DNA of 12,766 nt from Marinagarivorans sp. UBA5868 (GTDB taxonomy: Bacteria > Pseudomonadota > Gammaproteobacteria > Pseudomonadales > Cellvibrionaceae): NCBI GenBank assembly GCA_002432095.1, contig DJFQ01000248.1:1-12766 (forward strand), in the 5' to 3' direction. The notes below the pieces were generated by a model. That model saw only the letters and a list, made by a program, of their open reading frames with translations. It had not been told where the DNA came from and did no database searches. Shown here piece after piece: positions 1 to 8,495 of this stretch. Both the position numbers and the translations under genes were made by a program. Each line of letters begins with the position of its first letter. The first letter of the stretch is position 1.

Positions 1-126
1 TTGCCCTACCCTAAATTTATCGATTATGCCGTTCCTGGTAATCGCCAATGCGGTGTCTGCCCGGATGATTTGCCAGATAAGCTGAAAGAATATTGCGAGC
101 AAATGGGGTTTAGTCCGCAGGGATAA
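1..126 (+). CDS. 3' end of an unrecognised protein gene (partial)
   Basis: The first reading frame is open from the window edge and ends at a TAA at 124-126, giving the last 41 residues of a protein. The tail is short and polar, with three cysteines in a CGVC...C arrangement (in NRQCGVCPDD, then EYCEQ) and a predicted amphipathic helix near the end (LPDKLKEYCEQMG). The Cys spacing could suit a metal site or disulfide, but nothing here identifies the family. The gene is followed after 106 bp by the ATP-grasp-like gene on the same strand, so they may be co-transcribed. The true start lies outside the window. Confidence 0.5.
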   Translation: MPYPKFIDYAVPGNRQCGVCPDDLPDKLKEYCEQMGFSPQG

Positions 127-232
127 TACAGGACAAGAGTGATGCGCTGCGGTGACGGCAAACTGGCGCATATCCCTGTGGCGCGTTATCCTCTGGCGCT
201 CTTGTTTTCGGCGATATCTCAGGATGATAAAG

Positions 233-1507
233 ATGAACGATGATTGCCCGCAACAGATCTGCCGGTCGATAGATATGCGATCAGCTGCGGAACTGAATCA
301 AATCTGTTACTGCAAAACGCTGAATAACCAACGCCTACAACAGGTTTTAGAACGGGACGGCGTTGGTCCTGAATTTCTTCACTCCTCTTTTTTTTCGTCG
401 ACGGCCACTTTCCTTTCCAGTAACGATTTCATATCGATACGTAACACCATATCCGCTGCTGAACGTGTGCTGGCACTGCCTGCATATCATCAACGGGTTA
501 CTTCTCGCGGCTGCCCCGGTGGGTTTCATAATCCCCGCGTTTCGGGGGTATTTATGGGCTACGACTTCCATTTGGCTGCGGAGCGGCCGCAGCTAATTGA
601 AATCAACACCAACGCAGGTGGCGCGTTTCTCAATGCGATTCTTCTGGATGCGCAAAGCGCGTGCTGCCCGCCGATGGAGCAGCCTCACTCATTGGACAAA
701 AACGCGTTATATCGCGAATTTTTTCAGATGTTTATCAACGAATGGCAATTGCAGCGCGGTGATCAGCCGCTGAAGCGAGTTGCCATCGTTGATCGCTATC
801 CCACCGAACAATTTTTATATCCAGAATTCCGAATCGCAAAACGTCTGTTCGAAGCCAACGGTATCGCCGCCGTGATCGTCGATCCGGAAGAACTGGTGTT
901 TGCGCAGGGCGCGCTTTTCCACCAGGGACAGTCTGTTGACCTGGTCTACAACCGCCTGACGGATTTCGCTCTGAGCGAGAATTTCTCTCAGGCACTAAAT
1001 CGTGCTTATCAGGCCGGCGCAGTAGTAGTGACGCCCAACCCATTTCTGCATGCGCTTTATGCGGATAAACGCAACCTGACCTGTCTGAGTGATCCAGCAA
1101 TGTTGTCATCCTTTGGTGCCAGTGATGACGATATTGCAACGCTCACAAGCTCGATTCCGCGGACCGTTTTGGTGTCGCAGGAGAATTCGGAGATGCTGTG
1201 GCAACAGCGCCGCGATTGGTTTTTTAAACCGGTTTCGGGGTTTGGCAGCAAAGCAACCTATCGTGGTGATAAATTAACGAAGCGCGTCTGGAGCGAGATT
1301 TTGCAAAATGCCTACGTTGCGCAAGCGCAGGTACCGCCAAGCGAGCGCGGCATTTTGCTCGACGGAACCCCCTCCTCGCTAAAATTGGACATTCGTGCCT
1401 ACGTTTATCAAGGCAATATTCAATTGCTGGCAGCGCGCCTTTACCAGGGACAGACCACTAATTTCCGCACCAGCGGCGGTGGGTTTTCACCGGTGTTTGT
1501 TCATTGA
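233..1507 (+). CDS. ATP-grasp-like protein of unknown substrate
   Basis: Predicted 424-residue cytosolic protein with no signal peptide or membrane segment. I chose the ATG at 233 because AGGA at 221-224 sits 8 nt upstream. The frame is open back to a GTG at 152, but that extension is Trp/Arg-rich, looks non-coding and has no obvious ribosome site. The C-terminal half has ATP-grasp character: KPVSGFGSK near residues 332-340, a hydrophobic strand YVAQ near 361-364, LKLDIRAYVY near 383-392 and a Gly-rich end TNFRTSGGGF near 409-418, which look like nucleotide and Mg contacts. The N-terminal half has GYDFH (109-113) and IEINTNAGG (122-130), also seen in this type of protein. Such enzymes ligate a carboxylate to an amine or thiol, but the substrate cannot be read from sequence. 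It ends 1 bp from the end of convergent cusA, so no intergenic terminator can exist there. Confidence 0.8.
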   Translation: MNDDCPQQICRSIDMRSAAELNQICYCKTLNNQRLQQVLERDGVGPEFLHSSFFSSTATFLSSNDFISIRNTISAAERVLALPAYHQRVTSRGCPGGFHNPRVSGVFMGYDFHLAAERPQLIEINTNAGGAFLNAILLDAQSACCPPMEQPHSLDKNALYREFFQMFINEWQLQRGDQPLKRVAIVDRYPTEQFLYPEFRIAKRLFEANGIAAVIVDPEELVFAQGALFHQGQSVDLVYNRLTDFALSENFSQALNRAYQAGAVVVTPNPFLHALYADKRNLTCLSDPAMLSSFGASDDDIATLTSSIPRTVLVSQENSEMLWQQRRDWFFKPVSGFGSKATYRGDKLTKRVWSEILQNAYVAQAQVPPSERGILLDGTPSSLKLDIRAYVYQGNIQLLAARLYQGQTTNFRTSGGGFSPVFVH

Positions 1508-1508
1508 T

Positions 1509-4500
1509 TTACAGCTCAGCCCCGGTTCGGCTTTCTCTGCGTGAACGATTGAGTTGATGCTGGTTCATCCAATAAAAGGCCACGGGTATCACCAGCATCG
1601 ACAATAACGGCGCAGTCACCATACCGCCTACCATGGGAGCCGCGATGCGCTGCATGACTTCGCTGCCGGTACCCTCTCCCCACAGGATCGGTAAAAGTCC
1701 GACCAGTATCACCGCTACCGTCATGGCCTTCGGTCGCACGCGTTGCACCGCGCCTTCCTGAATCGATTCCAATAAATCGGCTTCTGCGGTGCAATGATTT
1801 TCGATTCGCCGTTGCCATGCTTGTTTTAAATACAACAGCATAATCACGCCGAATTCCGCCGCCACGCCTGCCAGCGCGATAAAACCCACAGCACTCGCCA
1901 CTGAGAAATGATGGTCGAGGGCAAAGAGCAGCCAAATTCCGCCAATCAGCGCGAAAGGCAGTGTCGCCATAATGAGCAGCGCTTCAGCGGCATTTTTGAA
2001 CGTGAGATACAGCAATAAAAAGATGATCAGCAAGGTAAAGGGAACCACCAACTGCAGACGCGCACTTGCCCGTTCGAGAAATTCAAATTGCCCCGACCAG
2101 GCAAGTGAATATCCCGCCGGCAATGTCACCTGTTGTGCAACAACTGCCTGCATCTCGCGCACCGCAGAGCTCAGATCGCGACCACGCAGGTCTACGTAAA
2201 CAAAACCTGCCAACCGTGCATTTTCACTGCGCAACATCGGAGGGCCGTCGTTGATGCGGATATCCGCTATATCTCCTAGCAAGAGTTGCTGACCCTGCGG
2301 CGCTACTAGCGAAAGCCTGCGTAGCTTCTCCAGTGAGTCGCGAATTTCCCGTGGGTAGCGCAGGTTGATCGGGTAGCGCCGCGGACCTTCCACTGTTTCA
2401 CCTATGTTCATACCGCCGATTGCCGAACGCACGATGGCTTGCACATCGGCGATATTCATCCCAAAACGCGCTGCCCTCTCGCGGTCGATGTCAATGTCGA
2501 TATAACGCCCGCCGGCGAGGCGTTCGGCAAAGGCGCTGGTGACACCGGGAACGGTTTTGACGACTTGCTCTATATCGCCAGTGATCTGATTGATTACTTC
2601 AAGATTGCTACCTAAAACCTTGATTCCGATAGGACTTTTAATTCCTGTGGCAAGCATATCAATGCGGTTGCGAATTGGCGGCACCCAGATATTGGTTAGC
2701 CCTGGCACACGGACGGTGCGGTCCAGCTCCTCAATGAGGGTTTCGGGCGTCATGCCCTGGCGCCATTCGCTGCGGGGTTTGAATTGAATCGTGGTCTCGA
2801 ACATTTCCAGCGGCGCGGGATCGGTGGCCGTCACGGCGCTGCCAGCCTTACCATGCACGGTGGCCACTTCCGGCACTGTGCGGATTAGGCGGTCGGTTTG
2901 CTGCAACAACTCCGCTGCTTTGGCAGCGGAAAGCCCAGGCAAGGCCGTTGGCATGTATAAAAGATCACCTTCGTCGAGCGGCGGCAAAAACTCGCTGCCA
3001 AGGTACTTAAGTGGCAGCAAGCTCAGCAACAGAAGCATCAACGCGCACGCGATGGTGGTCTTTGGAAAATGCAGAACGGCCGCGAGAACCGGACGGTAGA
3101 GACGCACCAGCAGCCGGTTCACTGGATTGCGGGTTTCATCAGGAATCCGGCCGCGCAAGAAGTATCCCATCAACACCGGCACCAGAGTCACTGACAGCCC
3201 TGCCGCCGCAGCCATGGCGTAGGTTTTGGTGAAGGCCAGCGGTGAGAACAGTCGACCCTCCTGAGCCTGAAGCGTAAACACGGGAATAAACGACAGGGTG
3301 ATAATCAAAAGGGAGAAGAACAGCGCAGGCCCCACCTCCCCTGCCGCATCCGCAACCACCCGCCAGCGTTCCTCCGACGTTATGGGCTGATCCGGGTTGT
3401 TGTGACGCCAGCGCTCCAGATGTTTGTGAGCGTTTTCGATCATCACCACCGCAGCATCCACCATGGCGCCAATGGCAATGGCGATACCCCCAAGGGACAT
3501 GATGTTGGCGTTGATACCCTGCCAGTGCATCACAATGAACGCGGCCAGTATGCCGAGAGGAAGAGACACTACGGCGACCAGAGCCGAGCGCAGATGAAAC
3601 AGAAAGATGGCACACACCAGCGCCACCACCAGAAATTCCTCAAGAAGTTTCCAACCCAGGTTTTTAATGGCCCGCTCGATCAAATGAGAGCGGTCGTAAG
3701 TGGGTATGATTTCCACGCCGGTGGGCAGGCTGTTTTGCAGTGAGGCGATTTTGTCTTTGACCGCTCGTATGGTGGCCAAAGCGTTTTCTCCCGAACGCAT
3801 GACGATAACGCCACCGGCAACCTCGCCCTCGCCATTAAATTCGCCGATCCCACGGCGCAGTTCCGGCCCTATTTGTACGTGGGCGACATCTCCCAGGCGT
3901 ACCGACACACCTGCCGGCGTGGTCGTGAGAGGAATTGCGCGAAAATCTTCCAGACTCTCCAAATAGCCGGAGGCGCGTACCATAAAATCCGCCTCCCCCA
4001 TTTCCACCACTGAACCGCCGGTCTCCTGATTGGCGCGGCCCACTGCGGTGATGACCTGGTCCTGGGTGATGCCATAGGCGAGCAGCTTATTGGGGTCGAG
4101 CACAATCTGGTACTGCCGTACCATGCCACCGAGGGTAGCCACCTCCGCCACACCTGGGACGGTCTTTAATTCAAATTTTAGAAACCAGTCCTGCAGGCTG
4201 CGCAGTTGCGACAGATCCTGCCGGTTGCTGCGGTCCACCAGTACGTATTGAAAAATCCAACCAACTCCAGTGGCGTCCGGTCCCAGGGCCGACTCAGCGC
4301 CTTCGGGCAGTTGAGTTTGCGCTTGATTCAGATACTCCAGCACCCGGGAGCGCGCCCAGTAGAGGTCGGTGCCATCCTCGAACAGCACATAGACATAGCT
4401 GTCGCCAAAAAAGGAATAACCGCGCACAGCCCTCGCGCCGGGTACGGACAACATGGTGGTGGTCAGGGGATAAGTGACTTGATCCTCGATCAGGCGGGGC

Positions 4501-4670
4501 GCCTGCCCCGGCCAGGTGGTGCGGATGATGACCTGAGTGTCCGATAGATCCGGCAAGGCATCCAAAGGCGTGCGCAGTAGGGAGACCAGGCCCCCGGCCG
4601 CGATTATCAACGTCGCCACCAAGACGAGGAAGCGGTTGCGGATGGACCAGAAAATGATGCGCGCGATCAT
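1509..4670 (-). CDS. cusA: CusA: Cu(I)/Ag(I) efflux RND pump
   Basis: Inner-membrane proton-driven pump of 1053 residues, the normal length for a heavy-metal-efflux RND protein. The first helix is about residues 10-30, with helix clusters at about 340-560 and 870-1035 separated by the two large periplasmic loops. The three methionines that bind Cu(I)/Ag(I) in E. coli CusA fall at the same numbers here: M573 (LLYMP), M623 (LEMFE) and M672 (IDMLA). The stepping methionines M391, M403, M410, M486 and M501 are also present, with M1006 matching M1009. The proton-relay residues are D405 (GAMVDAAVV), E939 (AAEFG) and K981 (RPKAM). This strongly favours Cu/Ag over Zn/Co/Cd. The start ATG overlaps the cusB stop by 4 bp (ATGA), implying translational coupling. 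It is the last gene of the operon and ends 1 bp from the convergent ATP-grasp-like gene. Confidence 0.96.
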   Translation of the reverse strand: MIARIIFWSIRNRFLVLVATLIIAAGGLVSLLRTPLDALPDLSDTQVIIRTTWPGQAPRLIEDQVTYPLTTTMLSVPGARAVRGYSFFGDSYVYVLFEDGTDLYWARSRVLEYLNQAQTQLPEGAESALGPDATGVGWIFQYVLVDRSNRQDLSQLRSLQDWFLKFELKTVPGVAEVATLGGMVRQYQIVLDPNKLLAYGITQDQVITAVGRANQETGGSVVEMGEADFMVRASGYLESLEDFRAIPLTTTPAGVSVRLGDVAHVQIGPELRRGIGEFNGEGEVAGGVIVMRSGENALATIRAVKDKIASLQNSLPTGVEIIPTYDRSHLIERAIKNLGWKLLEEFLVVALVCAIFLFHLRSALVAVVSLPLGILAAFIVMHWQGINANIMSLGGIAIAIGAMVDAAVVMIENAHKHLERWRHNNPDQPITSEERWRVVADAAGEVGPALFFSLLIITLSFIPVFTLQAQEGRLFSPLAFTKTYAMAAAAGLSVTLVPVLMGYFLRGRIPDETRNPVNRLLVRLYRPVLAAVLHFPKTTIACALMLLLLSLLPLKYLGSEFLPPLDEGDLLYMPTALPGLSAAKAAELLQQTDRLIRTVPEVATVHGKAGSAVTATDPAPLEMFETTIQFKPRSEWRQGMTPETLIEELDRTVRVPGLTNIWVPPIRNRIDMLATGIKSPIGIKVLGSNLEVINQITGDIEQVVKTVPGVTSAFAERLAGGRYIDIDIDRERAARFGMNIADVQAIVRSAIGGMNIGETVEGPRRYPINLRYPREIRDSLEKLRRLSLVAPQGQQLLLGDIADIRINDGPPMLRSENARLAGFVYVDLRGRDLSSAVREMQAVVAQQVTLPAGYSLAWSGQFEFLERASARLQLVVPFTLLIIFLLLYLTFKNAAEALLIMATLPFALIGGIWLLFALDHHFSVASAVGFIALAGVAAEFGVIMLLYLKQAWQRRIENHCTAEADLLESIQEGAVQRVRPKAMTVAVILVGLLPILWGEGTGSEVMQRIAAPMVGGMVTAPLLSMLVIPVAFYWMNQHQLNRSRRESRTGAEL

Positions 4671-6379
4671 GGTGCGTCTCCCTCGCGCTGCCAGCGGATG
4701 ATCTCCGGCGCTCCCTCAGATGGCAGGCGGAACTCGATTTCAATCCGTGCTCCAATCGGCACATCGGCCTCCGCCAGATCCTTAGCAAGGTCAAAACCCA
4801 TGGTCATGGCTGGCCAGTCCAGCTCGGGAATCTGGCCGTGCTGTAAGGTCAGGGTGTCACCCTTGCGTGCTTTCACCTCGGCGGTGGTGGTGTAAGTGGA
4901 GATCGCTGCCACGTCGGTCTCGGCGTGGACGTGCGTGTGTTCTGTGCTCGTGTCTGGATGCGAACTCTGCGAATGCGCAGTGTGGTCCATTGGCTGCTCC
5001 ACCGGCTCGGAGCGAGGTGTCTCTGGTACCCATTTCTCGACTTCCAGGCCGCGCAGACCGGCTTCGGAGTCCAGCAGAAACTGTCCGGATAAAACCACCT
5101 TTTGGCCCACCTGCAGACCGGCGCGAACTTCGGTGTAGCCATCTGTTTCGGTGCCGATATCCACCGCCACGGGGCGAAAGCGGCCCTCCTCTTCCGCCAG
5201 CATCACCAGAGTGCGTGTTCCGGTCCGAATCAATGCCTCAGTGGGCACCATCAGGGGCGAGCGTACCTCGGGGGCGTGCAGGGTCATTTCGACCAGCGCG
5301 CCCGGCACAAGCCTGCTCTCGGGATTGGCCAATTCCACCCGCGCCCGCCGGGTTCGGGTGGCAGGGTCCACTTCCGGTAGCAGGGTTTGTACCTGACCGC
5401 TGAACACTTCGCCTGGCAGTGCCGGCGCCGTAGCGCTGACGCGGCTACCGGTGGCGAGCAGGTTCACCTGACTTTCCGGCACCGCCGCTTCCACCCACAC
5501 GGTGGTCAGGTCATTGATGCGCATCAGCGGCGCACCGGGCATCACGGTACTGCCTTCGCGTACCAACAACTCCGTCACTACCCCGGTGATGGGTGCACTC
5601 AATTGCAGGCGAACCTGCAACTTCCCCGTTTTTGCGATCCGCTGGATCTGCCGATCCGTCAGACCCACTTGGCGCATGCGCTGCCGTGTCGCCGCCAGGA
5701 GTTCATCGATATCGCGCCCACCCATACGGCGCAACGACAGATACTCTTCCTGAACCGCTACCCACTCGGGGACATAGAGTTCCACCAAGGGTTCACCCTG
5801 TGTCACCGGGTCGAGGGCCGCGCGCACGTGCAAACGTTCGACGAAGCCTGTCGCCCGCGCCTGCACCGTCACTTCCGTGCGCTCGTTCCACGTGACCGTG
5901 CCAATTGCCGACACTTCGGCGGCGATCTCTTTGCGAACCACTTCGCCGATCCGCATGCCGAGATTTTGCTGCGCTCGCGGGCTGATGGCGACAGTGCCGG
6001 CGTCCGCGCTGCGGCCGTTGCCATTCTGATAGCCATAGGCCGGTATCAGCATCATGTCCATAAACGGCGATTTTCCGGGCGCCTCGAACTTTTTGCCGGG
6101 CATCATGGGATCGTGGTAATACAAAATCTGCTGTCCGGTTTCCGGGTCCAGGTCGCCGGCCTTCAAACCATCTTGAATATGGCGTCGCGTCGCGGCCTCG
6201 CCTTCGGCGATTCCCCATTGCGAAGGATCTTCGTTCGCGGCCGTGGGTGCGGGCTCGACGCTTTTCTGACGACCCAGGTGCTCGACACTTTGCTGACGGC
6301 CCAGTTGATAGAGGCCATAGCCGGCCACGCTCAACAGGCCGGCGATAACCAATCCACTCAAAAACATTTTGCTGTTCAT
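4667..6379 (-). CDS. cusB: CusB-CusF fusion: periplasmic adaptor with C-terminal metallochaperone domain
   Basis: A 570-residue membrane-fusion protein that links CusA to CusC. The N-terminal hydrophobic segment (about 5-25) is a signal or anchor. A heavy-metal-binding segment at about 86-115 has DPM (M92) and FMDM (M107, M109), with the same spacing as the metal-binding methionines M49, M64 and M66 of E. coli CusB. The adaptor core (beta-barrel, lipoyl and alpha-hairpin parts) covers about 127-450. A His-rich linker (about 464-487) follows, then a CusF-like domain (about 497-565) with H514, W522, M525 and M527, matching the H36/W44/M47/M49 Cu(I)-pi site of CusF. In E. coli CusF is a separate gene; here the chaperone is tethered to the adaptor. 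The start ATG overlaps the cusC stop by 4 bp. A 27-bp tandem duplication lies just after the signal segment. Confidence 0.95.
   Translation of the reverse strand: MNSKMFLSGLVIAGLLSVAGYGLYQLGRQQSVEHLGRQKSVEPAPTAANEDPSQWGIAEGEAATRRHIQDGLKAGDLDPETGQQILYYHDPMMPGKKFEAPGKSPFMDMMLIPAYGYQNGNGRSADAGTVAISPRAQQNLGMRIGEVVRKEIAAEVSAIGTVTWNERTEVTVQARATGFVERLHVRAALDPVTQGEPLVELYVPEWVAVQEEYLSLRRMGGRDIDELLAATRQRMRQVGLTDRQIQRIAKTGKLQVRLQLSAPITGVVTELLVREGSTVMPGAPLMRINDLTTVWVEAAVPESQVNLLATGSRVSATAPALPGEVFSGQVQTLLPEVDPATRTRRARVELANPESRLVPGALVEMTLHAPEVRSPLMVPTEALIRTGTRTLVMLAEEEGRFRPVAVDIGTETDGYTEVRAGLQVGQKVVLSGQFLLDSEAGLRGLEVEKWVPETPRSEPVEQPMDHTAHSQSSHPDTSTEHTHVHAETDVAAISTYTTTAEVKARKGDTLTLQHGQIPELDWPAMTMGFDLAKDLAEADVPIGARIEIEFRLPSEGAPEIIRWQREGDAP
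6251..6304 (-). repeat. 27-bp imperfect tandem duplication in cusB
   Basis: Copies 6251-6277 and 6278-6304 match at 23 of 27 bases by eye. They encode the consecutive 9-residue units LGRQQSVEH and LGRQKSVEP (residues 26-43), just after the membrane/signal segment. The duplication preserves the frame and lengthens the periplasmic N-terminal tether. Confidence 0.8.
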
Positions 6380-7749
6380 GGCGCAGACTCCAGGCTATGG
6401 GTATTGGCTTGCGATTGGTTATTGGTGGCGGTGGCGGCCGAACGCTCCAATTCGGGAAAACGGAATTCCAAGGTGGCCCAAAGCGCTGCGGCCTCCTCCT
6501 CAATCCGCAGGCGTTCTATATCTGTCCCAATGGCAGCGCGTCTTGTCGCCAACAGCTCGCTGAGAGACAGGCGGTTGCCGCGATACCCCGCAAGCGCTGC
6601 CTGGACACTTTCTTCGGCCAGAGGCAGCAGCGTTTTCTGGTAATGATCGAGCCGCGCCAGCTGCGCTTCCCACCGGATCAGCAACTGCTCAATTTCCAAC
6701 TGGTGACTGCGGCGCATTTCTTCCTTTTGAGCCTGTACCTGATCCACGCGGGCAAGTTCGGCAGCGAGCTCCCGGTTTTGCCGGTTCTTGCGGTTCCATT
6801 CCAGCGGTATGGAAACGCCAAGCGAAACCATATCGGCATAATCCGCCCTGCGGATGGCGTACATCAGCGACCAGGTCCAATCGCCGCGTGTCTCCTGGCG
6901 CGCCACTTCAGCACGCGCAATAGCGGCGCGCTCTTCGGCATTCATTACCGCTATGTCGGGATGAAGGTCGAGGGAGTGCTCGGGGCCGTGGTTCGACCAA
7001 TGGGTTGTACGGATTGACGGTGGTGAGCTCAATTCGGTCGGCTGGGGTAAACCCGTCCAGCGTTCAAGGGCGTGGCGGGTGCTGGCCAGCTGTGCGCGCA
7101 ATGCTTTCAGCTCATCGTCGAGTTCTGCCAAGCTCAGGCGGGCGGCAAAAAGGTCGGTCTGATCACCGCGCCCACCACGGAATTCCGCATCCGCCGCCTG
7201 CACCTGCCGGGCCGCCTCCTCGCGCTGCGCCATCACCAGGGTCAATTGTTGCTGGCGGTAGTACAGGGCCAACCACGTGAGTGCGGCGCGCTCGCGCAGC
7301 TCTGCGAGGCTGGCGGTGCGGCGGACCTTGGCAGCCTCCGCTTCTCGCTGGAATTGCGCCGCTCTGGCCCTGCGTTTGGCTGGGCGTGTATAGGTCTGCA
7401 TAAGACCCATCTTGCGCATGGTCATGGGTTCGTTATCCAGACCAAACGCCATATTGCCTTGGGTGGGGACATTATCGAGGCCGAGCTGCAACACCGGGTC
7501 GGGAAGCTGCCCCGCCGCAACCGCACGCTCCCCGGCAGCACGAGCACCTGCTTCATAACCTCGCAACGCTAAGGAATGGTGTTCCGCCGCGCGCAATGCC
7601 GCTTCGAAAGTGAGCGGGCCGGAATCCGCTGCGCGAATCGGTGCATAGACGACGAGCAAAAAAACGGTGCAGACAAGCCGACAAAGACAGTGCGAAGAAA
7701 AAAAATTCTGGATGGCTATTGCCCACCTTGCTGCAGTTAAAACAGACAT
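6376..7749 (-). CDS. cusC: CusC-like outer-membrane efflux channel (TolC/OEP family)
   Basis: Outer-membrane factor of the CusCBA complex, forming the trans-periplasmic exit duct. I place the start at the ATG at 7749, giving 457 residues. The frame also has an in-frame ATG at 7770 and is open further, and no start has a strong Shine-Dalgarno, so this is uncertain. A hydrophobic stretch (LVCTVFLLVVYAPIRA) ends in a plausible signal-peptidase site before ADSG. I see no convincing lipobox, unlike acylated E. coli CusC. The mature part starts PLTFEAALRAAEHHSLAL, typical of OEP proteins. It continues with long Ala/Arg/Glu/Gln-rich helices and two OEP-type repeats, including RLSLSELLATRRAAIGTD near the end. 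The gene overlaps cusB by 4 bp and follows the small Met/His-rich gene by 101 bp. Confidence 0.88.
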   Translation of the reverse strand: MSVLTAARWAIAIQNFFSSHCLCRLVCTVFLLVVYAPIRAADSGPLTFEAALRAAEHHSLALRGYEAGARAAGERAVAAGQLPDPVLQLGLDNVPTQGNMAFGLDNEPMTMRKMGLMQTYTRPAKRRARAAQFQREAEAAKVRRTASLAELRERAALTWLALYYRQQQLTLVMAQREEAARQVQAADAEFRGGRGDQTDLFAARLSLAELDDELKALRAQLASTRHALERWTGLPQPTELSSPPSIRTTHWSNHGPEHSLDLHPDIAVMNAEERAAIARAEVARQETRGDWTWSLMYAIRRADYADMVSLGVSIPLEWNRKNRQNRELAAELARVDQVQAQKEEMRRSHQLEIEQLLIRWEAQLARLDHYQKTLLPLAEESVQAALAGYRGNRLSLSELLATRRAAIGTDIERLRIEEEAAALWATLEFRFPELERSAATATNNQSQANTHSLESAP

Positions 7750-7789
7750 AACAGAGATCCATGGAAGCATCCGCGGCGGCAAACCGACG

Positions 7790-7834
7790 GACCAAAAACC
7801 GCAACACAAACGACAAGCGTCGTGCTTTGTTGCG
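7790..7834 (-). terminator. Possible attenuator or terminator between the Met/His-rich gene and cusC
   Basis: Read on the minus strand, CGCAACA (7834-7828) pairs with TGTTGCG (7806-7800). An inner ACGAC/GTCGT stem (7823-7819 with 7814-7810) closes a GCTT loop, with a small internal loop between the two stems. GTTTTTGG follows directly. It lies 17 nt after the stop of the upstream gene and about 50 nt before the cusC ATG. It may end part of the transcripts, so that the first gene is made in excess over the pump. The T-run is short, so an RNA-processing or stability hairpin is also possible. Confidence 0.45.
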
Positions 7835-7850
7835 AATCAATGGGGATGGA

Positions 7851-8294
7851 TCAACAGATGGTGGGGGGGCGCCAGACGCCTATAGGGTATGCGGATCGTA
7901 ATGGAAGCGGACGATCAGGGAGAAAATCCGCCGTGAAGGGAAGAGCGGAAAAAGACAGAACGGCTGACAGCAGACCAGCGCCAGGGGAGCTGCACGTCTG
8001 GGTGGTTTTGCACAATTGGCCGGTTTTTAGGAAGGTTTCAAGATCATTACAACAATCGCGATCATCTGACATATCCATATGCATCATCTCGGCGTGTCCC
8101 GCAGGGACGTGTGCCATTGAGCCTTTTTCCATGAGGCTGTTTTCCGTGGGACTGTGCTTCGTGGGACTGTGTTTCGTGATGCTGTGTTTCATGGCACTGT
8201 TTTTCATATCACAGTGCGGCTCGGCGGTGATGGCGTTTGCCACACCTTGGAACGCGAGGGTAAGCGAAATGATGAGAGCCAGGAATATGCGCAT
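7851..8294 (-). CDS. Secreted Met/His/Cys-rich small protein, CopL-like, leader gene of the cus operon
   Basis: 147-residue protein. I chose the ATG at 8294 because it gives a textbook signal peptide (MRIFLALIISLTLAFQGVANA, cleaved at about residue 21); the frame extends upstream to 8378 without a sensible N-terminus. The mature part is rich in His and Met. Residues about 32-61 are a degenerate 5-residue repeat (HSITK, HSPTK, HSPTE), followed by HAEMMHMDM. A Cys cluster follows (DCC at about 80-82, then C95 and C101), and the end contains the motif WRPP. This layout resembles the small periplasmic proteins often found first in heavy-metal RND and copper operons (CopL-like), though I cannot confirm the family. 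Probable role: periplasmic Cu/Ag buffering or delivery to CusB. No Shine-Dalgarno is visible before the ATG; a hairpin sits 14 nt upstream instead. Confidence 0.75.
   Translation of the reverse strand: MRIFLALIISLTLAFQGVANAITAEPHCDMKNSAMKHSITKHSPTKHSPTENSLMEKGSMAHVPAGHAEMMHMDMSDDRDCCNDLETFLKTGQLCKTTQTCSSPGAGLLSAVLSFSALPFTADFLPDRPLPLRSAYPIGVWRPPTIC
8131..8205 (-). repeat. Five imperfect 15-bp tandem repeats inside the Met/His-rich gene
   Basis: Units start at 8131, 8146, 8161, 8176 and 8191; each ends in TTC or TCC on the plus strand and shares a CTGT core. The two central units differ at one base. Translated on the minus strand they give pentapeptides (HSPTK type) rich in His, Ser, Thr and Lys. 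The 15-bp period keeps the frame, so copy-number changes would alter the length of the metal-binding tract without breaking the gene. Confidence 0.85.
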
Positions 8295-8307
8295 GTGAAA
8301 AAGATTA

Positions 8308-8329
8308 GCGGACAGCACCCTGTTGCCGC
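8308..8329 (-). promoter_or_regulatory. Leader hairpin just upstream of the Met/His-rich gene
   Basis: GCGG/CCGC and ACAG/CTGT arms (8308-8315 with 8320-8323 and 8326-8329) form an 8-bp stem with a 2-nt bulge and a 4-nt loop. It lies 14 nt before the ATG at 8294. The interval between hairpin and ATG has no Shine-Dalgarno, so the structure may affect translation. The evidence is only the inverted repeat. Confidence 0.3.
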
Positions 8330-8372
8330 AAGCCCAAATAAGAGAATTACCTTGCTCAGTTCCCCCTGTCTC

Positions 8373-8394
8373 TCTCATGACGTTCTCATGGTGA
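8373..8394. promoter_or_regulatory. Tandem 11-bp direct repeat, possible response-regulator site
   Basis: TCTCATGACGT (8373-8383) is followed directly by TCTCATGGTGA (8384-8394), with the first seven bases identical. A period of one helical turn is typical of OmpR-family response regulators such as CusR/CopR, which bind head-to-tail. A possible minus-strand -10 (TAATTC, 8348-8343) lies about 25 bp downstream, so the repeat would sit at or just above the -35 region of the cus-direction promoter. It is not a match to the E. coli CusR box; assignment is by architecture only. Confidence 0.35.
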
Positions 8395-8447
8395 CAAGTC
8401 CGCGGTGCAAAACGAATAGCAAAGATATGGCTCTGGTGAAGTTATTA

Positions 8448-8477
8448 TCGACCTTAACAGGTGGCACAGGTTATCTA
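8448..8477 (+). promoter_or_regulatory. Possible MerR/CueR-type promoter for the cytochrome c operon
   Basis: TCGACC (8448-8453) resembles the TTGACC -35 of CueR-type promoters. It overlaps a 21-bp element (8451-8471) that begins ACCTTAA and ends ACAGGT, the same length as a CueR operator (ACCTTCC-N7-GGAAGGT). A weak -10, TATCTA, starts at 8472, leaving an 18-bp spacer. Only the outer ACCT/AGGT arms are symmetrical and the inner half-sites are poor, so this is tentative. A second reading is ACCT-TAAC-AGGT (8451-8462) as a shorter palindrome. Confidence 0.28.
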
Positions 8478-8495
8478 CCGAACAGAAATATGACG

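Noticed and set aside
152..232. GTG start giving the ATP-grasp-like protein 27 more residues
   Set aside because: The extra residues are Trp/Arg-rich and unlike the rest of the protein, and the ATG at 233 has a well-spaced AGGA.
142..243. A 33-codon open frame with AGGA upstream that overlaps the start of the ATP-grasp-like gene by 11 bp
   Set aside because: No recognisable motif; length and composition are within chance. It could be a short leader peptide, but nothing beyond the spacing supports it.
5387..6643. Long open frame on the plus strand opposite cusB and cusC
   Set aside because: It is the reverse shadow of two clear genes in GC-rich DNA, with no ribosome site and no family resemblance.
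7822..8298. Plus-strand frame with repeated hydrophobic SVGLCFVGLCF-type segments opposite the Met/His-rich gene
   Set aside because: The repeats are the antisense reading of the 15-bp units; the minus-strand frame has a proper signal peptide and metal-binding composition.
8295..8378. Upstream ATG at 8378 extending the Met/His-rich protein by 28 residues
   Set aside because: It would bury the signal peptide behind a polar stretch; the ATG at 8294 begins a textbook signal sequence.
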